This document shows, in pieces, positions 22,852 to 30,915 of a DNA stretch of 64,000 nt. The stretch covers positions 2,057,501-2,121,500 of the forward strand of contig NZ_JOMJ01000003.1 of assembly GCF_000711295.1 (NCBI RefSeq), given 5' to 3'. This DNA comes from Desulfohalovibrio reitneri (lineage in GTDB: Bacteria > Desulfobacterota > Desulfovibrionia > Desulfovibrionales > Desulfovibrionaceae). Both the position numbers and the translations under genes were made by a program. Each line of letters opens with the position of its first letter. Positions within the stretch are counted from its first letter, which is position 1. The notes below the pieces were generated by a model. That model saw only the letters and a program-made list of their open reading frames with translations, was not told the origin of the DNA and made no database searches.

Positions 22852-24099
22852 ATGTCGAGTGAAAAACTCGTTGTCGAGAATCTGTTCAAGGTATTCGGCA
22901 ACCACCCCGAAAGGGCCTTCGACCTGATCGAGAAGGGCAAGGGGAAGGACGAGATCTACAAGGAGACCGGACTGACCGTGGGCGTCCACGACGCCTCCTT
23001 CGAGGTCAAGGCCGGAGAGACCTTCGTGGTCATGGGCCTGTCCGGCTCGGGCAAGTCCACCCTGGTGCGCATGCTCAACCGCCTCATCGAGCCCACCCGG
23101 GGCAAAGTGTTTCTCGGCGACCGCGAGGTCACGGCCATGAACGACAAGCAGCTGGTGGAGATGCGCCGGCGCAACATGTGCATGGTCTTCCAGTCCTTCG
23201 CCCTTATGCCGCACCTCACGGTGCTGCAAAACGTGGCCTTCGGCCTGGAGGTGGCGGGCATTTCCCGCGCCGAGCAGGAGAAGCGCGCCCAGGCCGCCCT
23301 GGAGCAGGTGGGCCTTGGCCCCTACGGCAATTCCATGCCCAGCGAGCTTTCCGGCGGCATGCAACAGCGCGTGGGCCTGGCCCGCGGGCTGGCCGTGGAC
23401 CCCACAATCATGCTCATGGACGAGGCCTTTTCCGCCCTCGACCCCCTCATCCGCTCCGAGATGCAGGACGAGCTGCTCAGGTTGCAGGCCGAATCGGACC
23501 GCACGGTCATCTTCATTTCCCACGACCTCGACGAAGCCATGCGCATCGGCGACCGTATCGCCATCATGGAGAGCGGCAAGATCGTGCAGGTGGGCACTCC
23601 GGACGACATCCTCAAGAACCCCGCCGACGACTACGTGCGGGCCTTCTTCCGCGGCGTGGACCCCACCAGCGTGCTCTCGGCCGGCGACATTTGCCGCGAC
23701 AACCAGGTCACTTTCGCCCGCCGCCAGGACGTCGGCCCCCTCGCGGCCCTGCACCGGCTCAACGAGCACGATCGCGAGTTCGGCTACGTGCTGGACTCCC
23801 AGCGCAAGCTCAAGGGCGTGGTCTCCACCGAGTCCCTGCGCCAACTGCTGGACAAGCCCGAGCCGGAGCACCGACTGGAAAACGCCTTCATCGAGGGGCC
23901 CCACACCTACGAAGCCAAGCAGCCCCTGCAGGAAATCCTGGACGACCTCATCAATTCCCCCTGGCCGCTGCCCGTGACCGACCGCAATGGCAGCTACAAG
24001 GGCTGCATCTCCAAGAACGTATTCCTGCGCACCCTGTCCCGCCAAGCCGAGGAGATCGAAGAGGCCGCGGAGCAACAAAAAGAAAAGAGCGAGGCATAA
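22852..24099 (+). CDS. proV: Glycine betaine/proline ABC transporter, ATP-binding protein
   Basis: The 415-residue protein has the ABC ATPase motifs: Walker A GLSGSGKST (about 62-70), the Q-loop in VFQSFALMPH, signature LSGGMQQRVGLARGL (about 164-178), Walker B IMLMDEAFSALDP, and the H-loop SHDLDEAMR. The N-terminal extension with IEKGKGKDEIYKETG is typical of ProV. A C-terminal CBS region (about 285-400) is the part that senses ionic strength in OpuA/ProV types. It energises betaine import with ProW and ProX. The next gene starts 3 bases after its stop. Confidence 0.94.
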   Translation: MSSEKLVVENLFKVFGNHPERAFDLIEKGKGKDEIYKETGLTVGVHDASFEVKAGETFVVMGLSGSGKSTLVRMLNRLIEPTRGKVFLGDREVTAMNDKQLVEMRRRNMCMVFQSFALMPHLTVLQNVAFGLEVAGISRAEQEKRAQAALEQVGLGPYGNSMPSELSGGMQQRVGLARGLAVDPTIMLMDEAFSALDPLIRSEMQDELLRLQAESDRTVIFISHDLDEAMRIGDRIAIMESGKIVQVGTPDDILKNPADDYVRAFFRGVDPTSVLSAGDICRDNQVTFARRQDVGPLAALHRLNEHDREFGYVLDSQRKLKGVVSTESLRQLLDKPEPEHRLENAFIEGPHTYEAKQPLQEILDDLINSPWPLPVTDRNGSYKGCISKNVFLRTLSRQAEEIEEAAEQQKEKSEA

Positions 24100-24102
24100 G
24101 CC

Positions 24103-24945
24103 ATGCTATTCGATTTCGATGAGTTAGCTGTCCTGCCCCTGGAGGACTGGATCGAAACGCTGGTCAACTGGCTGGTGGACAACTACCGGGCCCAGTTCCA
24201 GCTCATCAAGTGGCCGGTGGAACAGACCCTGGAAGGCGTCGACGGGCTGCTCAACGTCCTGCCGCCCGTCGTGGTGCTGCTGGCCCTGGCCTTCCTGGCC
24301 TGGCGCGCCTCCGGCATCCGGCTGGCTGTCTTTTCCTTTGTCACCTTTCTCTTCATCGGCCTGCTGGGCCTGTGGTCCGAGGCCATGACCACCCTGGCCA
24401 TGGTGCTCTCCGCTGTGCTTTTCTGCACCGTCATCGGCATACCGCTCGGCATCATATCGGCCCGCAGCGACAAGTTCGAATCGTCACTGCGGCCGCTTCT
24501 GGACGCCATGCAGACGACTCCAGCGTTCGTCTACCTGGTTCCCGTGGTCATGCTCTTCTCCATCGGCACGGTGGCCGGCGTCATCGCCACCATCGTCTTC
24601 TCCATGCCGCCCATCATCCGGCTGACCAACCTCGGCATCCGCCAGGTCCACCCGGAACTCATCGAGGCGGCCCAATCCTTCGGCTGCACCCCCTGGCAGA
24701 CCCTGCGCAAGGTGCAGCTCCCCCTGGCCTGGACCACCATCATGGCCGGGCTCAACCAGACCATCATGCTGTCGCTCTCCATGGTCGTCATCGCCGCCCT
24801 CATCGGCGCCGGCGGCCTGGGCGTGCCCGTGTTCCAGGGACTGAACAGCCTGCAGGTGGGCCTGGCCGGCATCGGCGGCCTGGCCATCGTTCTGCTGGCC
24901 ATGGTCCTGGACCGCATCACCCAGGGATTCGGCAGCAGTAAATAG
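24103..24945 (+). CDS. proW: Glycine betaine/proline ABC transporter, permease
   Basis: The 280-residue protein has about six membrane segments and the EAA loop EAAQSFGCTPWQTLRKVQLPLAW (about 182-204) that docks on the ATPase. The N-terminal amphipathic region (about 1-55) precedes the first span, as in ProW. It forms the betaine channel in the inner membrane and is translated 3 bases after proV. Confidence 0.94.
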   Translation: MLFDFDELAVLPLEDWIETLVNWLVDNYRAQFQLIKWPVEQTLEGVDGLLNVLPPVVVLLALAFLAWRASGIRLAVFSFVTFLFIGLLGLWSEAMTTLAMVLSAVLFCTVIGIPLGIISARSDKFESSLRPLLDAMQTTPAFVYLVPVVMLFSIGTVAGVIATIVFSMPPIIRLTNLGIRQVHPELIEAAQSFGCTPWQTLRKVQLPLAWTTIMAGLNQTIMLSLSMVVIAALIGAGGLGVPVFQGLNSLQVGLAGIGGLAIVLLAMVLDRITQGFGSSK

Positions 24946-24961
24946 TTCGAGGACGGCTGAC

Positions 24962-24983
24962 GGGGGGAGACCCTTCTCCCCCC
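24962..24983 (+). promoter_or_regulatory. Intercistronic hairpin between proW and proX
   Basis: GGGGGGAGA and TCTCCCCCC form a perfect 9-bp stem on a CCCT loop, 16 bases after proW and 30 before proX. Hairpins placed beside a binding-protein gene often adjust relative mRNA levels in ABC operons. Confidence 0.6.
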
Positions 24984-25012
24984 ACTGATCACCCGAAACA
25001 AGGAGGACCCGA

Positions 25013-26023
25013 ATGCGTAAACTTCTCACCATCCTGGGCCTGGCCCTGCTGACGGCCGCCCTGGCCGCCCCGGCCATGGCCAAGGACGCCCGCCCCGGCC
25101 GCTGCACCTGGACCACCGGCTTCTTCAACGAGGCCCTGGTCTCCCGCGGCCTGGAAGAACTGGGCTTCGACGTGGCCAAGGCCAAGGACCTGCAGAACCC
25201 CATCTTCTATCAGTCCGTTGCCCTGGGCGACGTGGACTACTGGGCCAACGGCTGGTTCCCCATGCACAACGCCCAGTTGCCCTCCAACTTCCACGAGAAG
25301 GCCGAGCTGGTCGGCTATCTGGTCAAGAACGGCGGCCTGGGCGGCTACCTCGTCTCCAAGAAGGCGGTCGAGAAGTTCAACATCAAGGACCTCAACGATT
25401 TCAAGCGTCCCGAAGTCAAGGAAGCCTTTGACTCCAACGGCGACGGCAAGGCCGACCTCGTGGCCTGCCCTCCGGGCTGGGGTTGCGAGAAGGTCATGTC
25501 CTACCACATGAAGGCCTATGACCTGGAAGACCACGTCAACATGATCCAGGCCGGTTACTCCGCCTCCATGGCCGACGCCGTGGCCCGCCACCAGGCCGGC
25601 GAGAACGTGTTCTTCTACACCTGGACCCCCAACTGGACCATCTACAAGCTGCGTCCGGGCGAGGACGTCATGTGGGTCAACGTGCCCGAAGCCAAGCTGG
25701 CTCCGCCGCAGGAAGGCGCCAAGGTGGAAGACCTGGTTGCCTCCGGCATCGAGGGCGCCGTGTCCGATCCTCTGAAGATGGGCTTCGTTGCCTCCGACAT
25801 CCGCATCACGGCCAACAAGGAGTTCCTTGAGGAGAATCCCGAGGCCCGCCGCTTCTTCGAGCTGGTCAAGATTCCCCTGGGCGACATCGCCGCGCAGAAC
25901 GTGAAGATGTCCAACGGCGAGGACTCCCAGCGCGACATCGAGCGCCATGTGGACGAGTGGATCGAGAACAACCAGGAAACCTGGGACGGCTGGATCGCCG
26001 AGGCCAAAAAGGCCGCCAAGTAG
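25013..26023 (+). CDS. proX: Periplasmic glycine betaine-binding protein
   Basis: The 336-residue protein has a signal peptide (cut at AMA, about residue 23). The family segments are CTWTTGFFNEALVSRGLEELGF, DVDYWANGWFPMHN and CPPGWGCEKVMSYHM. The aromatic residues in these segments supply the cation-pi cage for betaine. It delivers betaine or proline betaine to ProVW. An AAGGAGG ribosome binding site and a strong terminator bound the gene. Confidence 0.94.
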   Translation: MRKLLTILGLALLTAALAAPAMAKDARPGRCTWTTGFFNEALVSRGLEELGFDVAKAKDLQNPIFYQSVALGDVDYWANGWFPMHNAQLPSNFHEKAELVGYLVKNGGLGGYLVSKKAVEKFNIKDLNDFKRPEVKEAFDSNGDGKADLVACPPGWGCEKVMSYHMKAYDLEDHVNMIQAGYSASMADAVARHQAGENVFFYTWTPNWTIYKLRPGEDVMWVNVPEAKLAPPQEGAKVEDLVASGIEGAVSDPLKMGFVASDIRITANKEFLEENPEARRFFELVKIPLGDIAAQNVKMSNGEDSQRDIERHVDEWIENNQETWDGWIAEAKKAAK

Positions 26024-26046
26024 CGCGAAACCAACGTATCCCCGCC

Positions 26047-26081
26047 GGGGGCCCTTCCCTGGAGGAAGGGCCCCCTTTTTT
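26047..26081 (+). terminator. Intrinsic terminator of the proVWX operon
   Basis: A 12-bp perfect stem (GGGGGCCCTTCC and its complement) on a 5-base loop is followed by six T residues, 23 bases after the proX stop. Confidence 0.93.
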
Positions 26082-26109
26082 ATTCCAACCACCACAATCG
26101 GGAGGAGCC

Positions 26110-26733
26110 GTGAACACCGACAAGGAAGTTCTCAAGAAGGTCTACACCGCCGAGAACCATGAAGATCTGATGGACGCCTACAAAGACTGGGCAAAGGACT
26201 ACGACAACGACACCGTGGGCGAGTTCGGCTACGTGGCCCCCAAGGCCGCGGCCGAGTCCATGCTGCGCTACCTGGACGACCGTTCCGCCCGCATCCTCGA
26301 CGCGGGCTGCGGCACCGGCTTGGTGGCCGAGGTCCTCAAGCCCCTGGGCTTCACCAACATCGACGCCCTGGACTACTCCGCCGAAATGCTGGAGGAAGCC
26401 GAGAAGAAGGGCGTCTACCGCGAGTGCATGCAGGTGGACATGTCCAAGCCCATGGACATCGCGGACAACGCCTACGACGCCCTCATCTGCGTGGGCACCT
26501 TCACCTACGGCCACGTCACTCCCGAGGCCTTCGAGGAGGTCATCCGCGTGGTCAAGCCCGGCGGCATCGTCACCTTCACCGTGCGCGAGGGCGCCTACGA
26601 CGAGCACGACTACCGCCCCAAGATGCTGCAGCTGGAGTGCGACGGCAAATGGGAGCTCCAGGAAATGCGCGACGAGACCTACTTCGAGAAGGAGAACGTC
26701 TCCTGCAAAGTCTGCACGTATAGGGTAGCGTGA
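26110..26733 (+). CDS. Class I SAM-dependent methyltransferase next to betaine transporter
   Basis: The GTG at 26110 has GGGAGGAG upstream and gives 207 residues. SAM motif I is ILDAGCGTGLVAEVL (about 62-76), followed by the acidic DALDYSAEMLEEAEKKG and the AYDALICVGTFTYGHV motif II/III region. The C-terminal part has a CDGKWELQEMRDETYF segment. It resembles METTL27-like and generic small-molecule methyltransferases. Its position after proX, although behind a terminator, raises the question of a role in betaine metabolism. The N-terminal DAYKDWAKDYDNDTVGEFGY is family-like. The substrate is not assigned. Confidence 0.8.
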   Translation: MNTDKEVLKKVYTAENHEDLMDAYKDWAKDYDNDTVGEFGYVAPKAAAESMLRYLDDRSARILDAGCGTGLVAEVLKPLGFTNIDALDYSAEMLEEAEKKGVYRECMQVDMSKPMDIADNAYDALICVGTFTYGHVTPEAFEEVIRVVKPGGIVTFTVREGAYDEHDYRPKMLQLECDGKWELQEMRDETYFEKENVSCKVCTYRVA

Positions 26734-26760
26734 CCGCCGAGGACGTCCCCTGGCGTCGTT

Positions 26761-26821
26761 GCGTCCGCCTCGGAAGGACCGGCCGTACGGGGGTACTGTC
26801 CGGCCCTTCCGAGGCGGACGC
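26761..26821 (+). terminator. Large hairpin with 17-bp perfect stem
   Basis: GCGTCCGCCTCGGAAGG (26761-26777) pairs perfectly with 26805-26821. A weaker inner pairing (ACCGG with CCGG) extends it. It starts 27 bases after the methyltransferase stop. There is no T-run, so termination is uncertain but the structure is strong. Confidence 0.6.
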
Positions 26822-26905
26822 GCCTAGCCAGTGAACGACCTCGACGGTCCATTAACTTGGGCTGGGCTCGTCCGCTCCGGGGGCACGGACATCGCGAAGA
26901 GTGGG

Positions 26906-27037
26906 GGCGCTTGCGCGCGCTTGGAAGAAAGCGGATGTCGCCGAGCGTGGAATGCTTTAATGCTATGGCGCTTGCGCGCGCCTGGGAGAACGTGGATGCT
27001 CAAGAGTTCTGGCGCGAGCGCGCGCCTGGAAGAAGGG
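26906..27037. repeat. Three imperfect GC-alternating repeats
   Basis: GGCGCTTGCGCGCGCYTGGAAGAA-like units start at 26906, 26967 and 27011, with spacings of 61 and 44 bases. They contain alternating G and C runs. They fill most of the 374-base gap before the convergent zinc-ribbon gene; no open frame of note is seen. Confidence 0.6.
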
Positions 27038-27061
27038 GTTGCGTCCTCTTTCGAGTGTCTG

Positions 27062-27091
27062 AAAGAAAAACGGCCCGCCTTGTGGCGGGCC
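27062..27091 (-). terminator. Intrinsic terminator of the zinc-ribbon gene
   Basis: On the reverse strand GGCCCGCC-ACAA-GGCGGGCC is followed by GTTTTTCTTT, 16 bases after the stop codon. Confidence 0.9.
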
Positions 27092-27107
27092 TTCTTCGTT
27101 TGCGGGG

Positions 27108-27287
27108 TTATTTCTTGTTCTGTTCGGCTTCTTCCGGCTTGTAGGCGCGGGCGCCTTCGCCCACCACTTTGTAGAGGAAGTCGTGGGAGCAGTGTTGGCA
27201 GGTGGCCCGCATGTGGCCGGGATCCTTGTCCTCGACGACCTTCTGGCTCTTGTCGCAGTGGGGGCAGATGACGTCCATGCCGCTCAT
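27108..27287 (-). CDS. Small zinc-ribbon protein, 59 residues
   Basis: The reverse strand encodes 59 residues from an ATG at 27287 with GGGAGGAG upstream, ending in TAA at 27108. Cysteines at 8, 11, 30 and 33 form two CxxC knuckles (CPHC and CQHC), a classic zinc ribbon. The tail is charged (EEAEQNKK). It has its own ribosome binding site and a clean terminator, so it is a genuine single-gene unit. Zinc ribbons of this size bind nucleic acid or protein; the function is unknown. Confidence 0.82.
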   Translation of the reverse strand: MSGMDVICPHCDKSQKVVEDKDPGHMRATCQHCSHDFLYKVVGEGARAYKPEEAEQNKK

Positions 27288-27453
27288 GTGGCTCCTCCCT
27301 TGGGGTGTCCGGGCCTCGGCCCGGAGTTGTCCGAGTACAGGTCAGGATACCGCAAAACCGCCGCTCCGCAAGGGGAGTGAAAAGGACATTGACCAGGGGC
27401 CTGGAGCCGGTATGGTGATGGGATTGGAGAATCCGTCAATCCTGGAGCCTGTC

Positions 27454-28185
27454 ATGCGACGTTTCGCCGCCGCGCCGTTCGCGGCCCTCGCCCTGGCCGC
27501 CCTGGCGGCCCTGCTGTTCGCCGCCGCGCCCGCCCTGGCCGAACCCACGCCGATCACCATGCGCGTCTCTTCCGTGGGGGCCAAGTACATCGGCGACTCC
27601 GCGGGCGGTGCGCGTATTGTCCTCTCCCGCGCCGACACCGGGGAAATCCTGGCATCGGGCGTCACTTCCGGCCCCTCCGGCGAGGCGGCCTTCACGACGG
27701 AGATCGACATCGACCGCCCCACCCTGGTGCGGGCCGAAGCCTTCGGACCGCTGGGCCAGCGACAGGCCGCCACCCGCGTTAGCGAGGAGCGGTGGGTGCT
27801 GCCCGGCGAAGCGGTGGACGCGGGTGGAGGCTGGGTGCTCACCCGCCACGGGTTGCTGGTGGACGTGCTGGAGCCGGTGGGCGCATCGCGGGTCCATGGC
27901 TTGCCGCGCGGGCTACGCATCGAGGCCAGCGTGACCATGGGGTGCGGCTGTCCGGTGACGCCGGGCGGCGCCTGGGATGCGGCGGGGTTCGAGGTGCGGG
28001 CGCTGCTGTATGCGGATGGAAAGCCGGTGCGCGAGGTGGCCATGGAGCCGACCGGAGAGGTCAGCCGGTTCGCGGGCTCCCTCATGCTTGAGGAAGGCGG
28101 CGCGTACCGGGCCGTGGTGGTGGCCCACCGGCCAGAGGACGACCAGACGGGCGTGGATCAGGCCGTGTTCAAAGCGGGGCCGTAA
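27454..28185 (+). CDS. Secreted protein of unknown function, 243 residues
   Basis: The ATG at 27454 has GGAG upstream. The signal peptide is very long and alanine-rich (MRRFAAAPFAALALAALAA, cleaved near ALA at about residue 29). The mature protein looks all-beta. A first Ig-like or carboxypeptidase-regulatory-like domain (about 35-110) has phrases such as GARIVLSRADTGEILASGVTS. A second domain contains a TMGCGCPVTPGG motif (about 154-165) with two close cysteines. No family is named with confidence. Its end overlaps the convergent carrier-protein gene by 28 bases. Confidence 0.7.
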   Translation: MRRFAAAPFAALALAALAALLFAAAPALAEPTPITMRVSSVGAKYIGDSAGGARIVLSRADTGEILASGVTSGPSGEAAFTTEIDIDRPTLVRAEAFGPLGQRQAATRVSEERWVLPGEAVDAGGGWVLTRHGLLVDVLEPVGASRVHGLPRGLRIEASVTMGCGCPVTPGGAWDAAGFEVRALLYADGKPVREVAMEPTGEVSRFAGSLMLEEGGAYRAVVVAHRPEDDQTGVDQAVFKAGP

Positions 28186-28655
28186 GCCCCAAGCGTGCGC
28201 ACCAGGGCCTCCCGCGCCCGGGCGTACACCCCGGGCCGCTTGGACTCGCTGGGCCCGGCCACGTTGAGGGTCTGCCCGGCCCATCGTTCCAGCCAGTCCA
28301 GTATCTCCGCCCCGTGCAGCAGTCCGGGGCGGTCCAGCTCCACCACAAGGCATGGCGCGCCATGCTTGCGGGCCAATCCCATGGTCAGGCGGGTGCCGCC
28401 GTCCAGTTCGCCCAGGTTCAGGATGAGGGTGGCCGCGGCCTGACGGATGTTCAGCTCCGTGCGCTCGGGATAGCCCGAACTCTCGGCCTCGGTGAGGTTG
28501 TAACGGGAGGGGATGGGGCCGTCCTCGGCCCGCCTGCCGCGCGGGCACCACCCCCCGTGGGGGATGCCCAGGTCCATGGCCGCGTCCAGTGCGGCCCGGT
28601 CCACCCCGCTCTGTCCGCCGGAAATGATGCGCCCGGGCGCCCTTGGTCCGGCCAT
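28158..28655 (-). CDS. Putative molybdenum cofactor carrier-like protein
   Basis: The ATG at 28655 has GGAGGGAG upstream and gives 165 residues. The GRIISGGQSGVDRAALDAAMDLGIPHGGWCPRGRRAEDG start matches the PF12694 family of Rossmann-fold molybdenum cofactor carriers related to YpsA/DprA. A second conserved stretch, RTELNIRQAAATLILNLGELDGGTRLTMGLARKHG, follows. The name is from the family, and the ligand has been shown only for distant members. It is convergent with the secreted-protein gene. Confidence 0.85.
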   Translation of the reverse strand: MAGPRAPGRIISGGQSGVDRAALDAAMDLGIPHGGWCPRGRRAEDGPIPSRYNLTEAESSGYPERTELNIRQAAATLILNLGELDGGTRLTMGLARKHGAPCLVVELDRPGLLHGAEILDWLERWAGQTLNVAGPSESKRPGVYARAREALVRTLGAYGPALNTA

Positions 28656-28798
28656 GCTCCCTCCTGATTCGGTTGGCCGCTCATGAAACAGGTTTATAGA
28701 TACACTGTGTAGGGAGGTGGCGCAAGTGTATAGATTTGCCCATAGAAGAGCCGCCGGGATTCCGGGAGGGAGAAGGGGGACGCCGCCGAAGAAGGCGG

Positions 28799-29026
28799 TC
28801 AGCGCAGCCGTTCGGACAGGACCTTGAAGGCGAAGACCAGCAGGCCGCCCACGGCCAGGTAGGCCAGCGACGGGGCCAGCCCGGAGGGGATGCGCAAGCG
28901 CAGCAGTTCGGCGAAGAGGTTGTCCACGTCGTAGCGCCGCATGAGCCCCACCACGCCGTAGGCCAGGAAGGGGGCGGACACGGCCGCGCCGAGCAGCAGG
29001 ATCAGCTTGCGTATGAACTCGGTCAT
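28799..29026 (-). CDS. Small two-span membrane protein, 75 residues
   Basis: From the ATG at 29026 the product has two hydrophobic stretches (about 5-25 and 46-66) joined by LMRRYDVDNLFAELLRLRIPS. It lies alone on the reverse strand, divergent from the glycosyltransferase operon. I do not recognise the family. It could anchor or regulate envelope enzymes, but nothing specific supports that. Confidence 0.6.
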   Translation of the reverse strand: MTEFIRKLILLLGAAVSAPFLAYGVVGLMRRYDVDNLFAELLRLRIPSGLAPSLAYLAVGGLLVFAFKVLSERLR

Positions 29027-29222
29027 GGGTGCTCCATGCCCCAGACCGCCAGCTTTGGCAACTCCCCCAGTGCTGGACAGCCCGAAATGCGTGCCGTTGA
29101 CCTTCCCGGCCCCATCGGCTAGGCCCACGGCACGGATATTCTACGTACGCTTCGGCCCGCCTGTGGAGAGCGCGGGCGGTCCGGTCCACAGCCACCGCAA
29201 CCGCAAGCCAAAAGAGCCCAGA

Positions 29223-30908
29223 ATGAAGCGCCAGGCCAGCATCCCCTCATCCCCTTTGGAGAAGATGATTCTTCTGGGAGCGCTTCTGGCCTATGGTCTT
29301 TTCAGTTGGGCGGGACTGCCCATCCACACGGTGGCAGACGAACTGCCCATCCTCAAAAGCGCATACCAGGCCCTGGCAGCGGGGTCGCTCAAGGTCCAGT
29401 CCTCCTCGCCCTATTCCGTCTGGGTCCATCTCATCCATCTTCCGGGGCTGATGTTGTATTGGCTGGGGGCTTTTCTGGCTCAGGGCCTGCCGCCGCTGGC
29501 GGAGTTCAAACGGATGGTGCTGGCCGACTACCAGATGGCTCTGGCGGGCATGCGGGCGATCAATGGATTACTGTTCGTGCTTGCGCTGTGGCTGGCCAAG
29601 CGGACCGGGGACGAGACCGTGGGCAGGCCCTATGGGCTGTGGCTCTTTCTGCTTCTGGCCGGAAACGTCCTCATCCTGGCCCAGGCGCACACCATCAAGC
29701 ATTGGATTCCGGCATATTCACTGGCCCTGATCGGCTTCTATCTGGCCCACGGCGCTTACGCCCGGTCCAGCTTGGCCAGGGCGGCTGCGGCCTACGCCTT
29801 GCTGGCAGTGTCCATCCTTACCCTGCCTGTGGTCGTTTTCCTGCTGCCCTACCTCCCACTGCTGTACGCCCGGCACAAAGGAAGGGACCTGCCGGGGCTG
29901 CTGCGGCAAGCGAGCCTGCTCTGCGTCGTGGGCGGAGCGGCCTGGCTCCTGACTGCCTATCTTGGAGCCGGGGAGAACGTGGCCAGGGGGGGCAGCTACC
30001 TGGCCGCCAGCCCGGACTGGGGCTTCATTCTTTCCTACCTGCGCGCCTTCGCCCTCATACAGCCGTTGCAGGCAGCGGCCCTGGCCGCCTCCCTGGCCCT
30101 GCTGGCGCTGGGCTTCGCGGAACGCGCCTGGCTGTGGATGCTGCCGGTGGCTTCCGCGGCCGCCGGGCTTCTGTTCCTCTCCCTGCTGGGAGCCTACGGT
30201 CACTACTACGCCCTGCTGCTCTTCTTCACCACCGCGCCGGTGGCCGCCCTGGCCCCGGCCCGGCTGGCCTCCCGTCGTCCCCGGGTCCACGGCGCGCTTC
30301 TAATGGCCTGCCTCCTGATCAGCCTCCTGGCGGTGGGGCAATGGTGCCGCATCGTCTCGGCCGAGGACACCCGGCAGCAGGCTGCCTCCTGGCTCATGGA
30401 GCACCAGAAGGGCAAGTCCTTCGTGCTCTACGACACCATGACCACCAGCTACCTCGCCCCCAAGCCGGAAACCGCCAGAGTGCTGACGGAAATACTGCCC
30501 GCCGCGGTGGGAACCAGGGAGCGGTCGGCACGTGAGCACGAGTTGCCGGGCGAAGCCAACGGGGTGCCTGTGTGGCGGGTGACGCAGACCGGGGTTGGGC
30601 TTCCCGGCTTGGTGGACGAACTTCTTGCCCGAGGCTACCGCGTCTTCTATGTTCACGAGCGGTTCGGGGAACAGAATAACATTGCTGTCTGGCACCCAGG
30701 CATGACCGAACGCCTCAGTGAGCGATTCAACCTCGACAGGCGAGCGGTCTTCGAGCCCTTCGCCGGGGAGCGAAAGGCCCTGGGGAGGACAGGCGACATT
30801 CTGCACGATTTCGGGGACACCGCATCGAACCTGCTTCTCTTGGAACGGCCGGGGCCGGTCGTGACCATCTTCGAGGCGAGTGGAATGAACAAGGAAAGCA
30901 GCCCGTGA
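29223..30908 (+). CDS. Polytopic membrane glycosyltransferase (GT39/PMT-like)
   Basis: The 561-residue protein has roughly ten membrane segments in its first 400 residues and a soluble C-terminal part. The early HTVADELPILKSAYQALAAG segment carries the acidic motif in the first outer loop typical of GT-C enzymes, which use polyprenyl-phosphate sugar donors. It starts a three-gene unit with a family 2 transferase (7 bases away) and an amidotransferase. The pairing fits: the GT2 makes the polyprenyl-phosphate sugar and this enzyme uses it on the periplasmic side. The acceptor is unknown. Confidence 0.75.
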   Translation: MKRQASIPSSPLEKMILLGALLAYGLFSWAGLPIHTVADELPILKSAYQALAAGSLKVQSSSPYSVWVHLIHLPGLMLYWLGAFLAQGLPPLAEFKRMVLADYQMALAGMRAINGLLFVLALWLAKRTGDETVGRPYGLWLFLLLAGNVLILAQAHTIKHWIPAYSLALIGFYLAHGAYARSSLARAAAAYALLAVSILTLPVVVFLLPYLPLLYARHKGRDLPGLLRQASLLCVVGGAAWLLTAYLGAGENVARGGSYLAASPDWGFILSYLRAFALIQPLQAAALAASLALLALGFAERAWLWMLPVASAAAGLLFLSLLGAYGHYYALLLFFTTAPVAALAPARLASRRPRVHGALLMACLLISLLAVGQWCRIVSAEDTRQQAASWLMEHQKGKSFVLYDTMTTSYLAPKPETARVLTEILPAAVGTRERSAREHELPGEANGVPVWRVTQTGVGLPGLVDELLARGYRVFYVHERFGEQNNIAVWHPGMTERLSERFNLDRRAVFEPFAGERKALGRTGDILHDFGDTASNLLLLERPGPVVTIFEASGMNKESSP

Positions 30909-30915
30909 GCAACGC

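Noticed and set aside
20626-24078. A 1150-codon open frame on the reverse strand.
   Set aside because: It lies antisense to the C69 dipeptidase, MarR and ProV genes, all with clear homology. Long antisense frames are common in GC-rich DNA with strong third-position bias. Its product is low-complexity and matches nothing.
26906-27037. CRISPR-like array of three GC-rich units.
   Set aside because: The units are imperfect, spacing is uneven (61 and 44 bases), and no cas gene is nearby.
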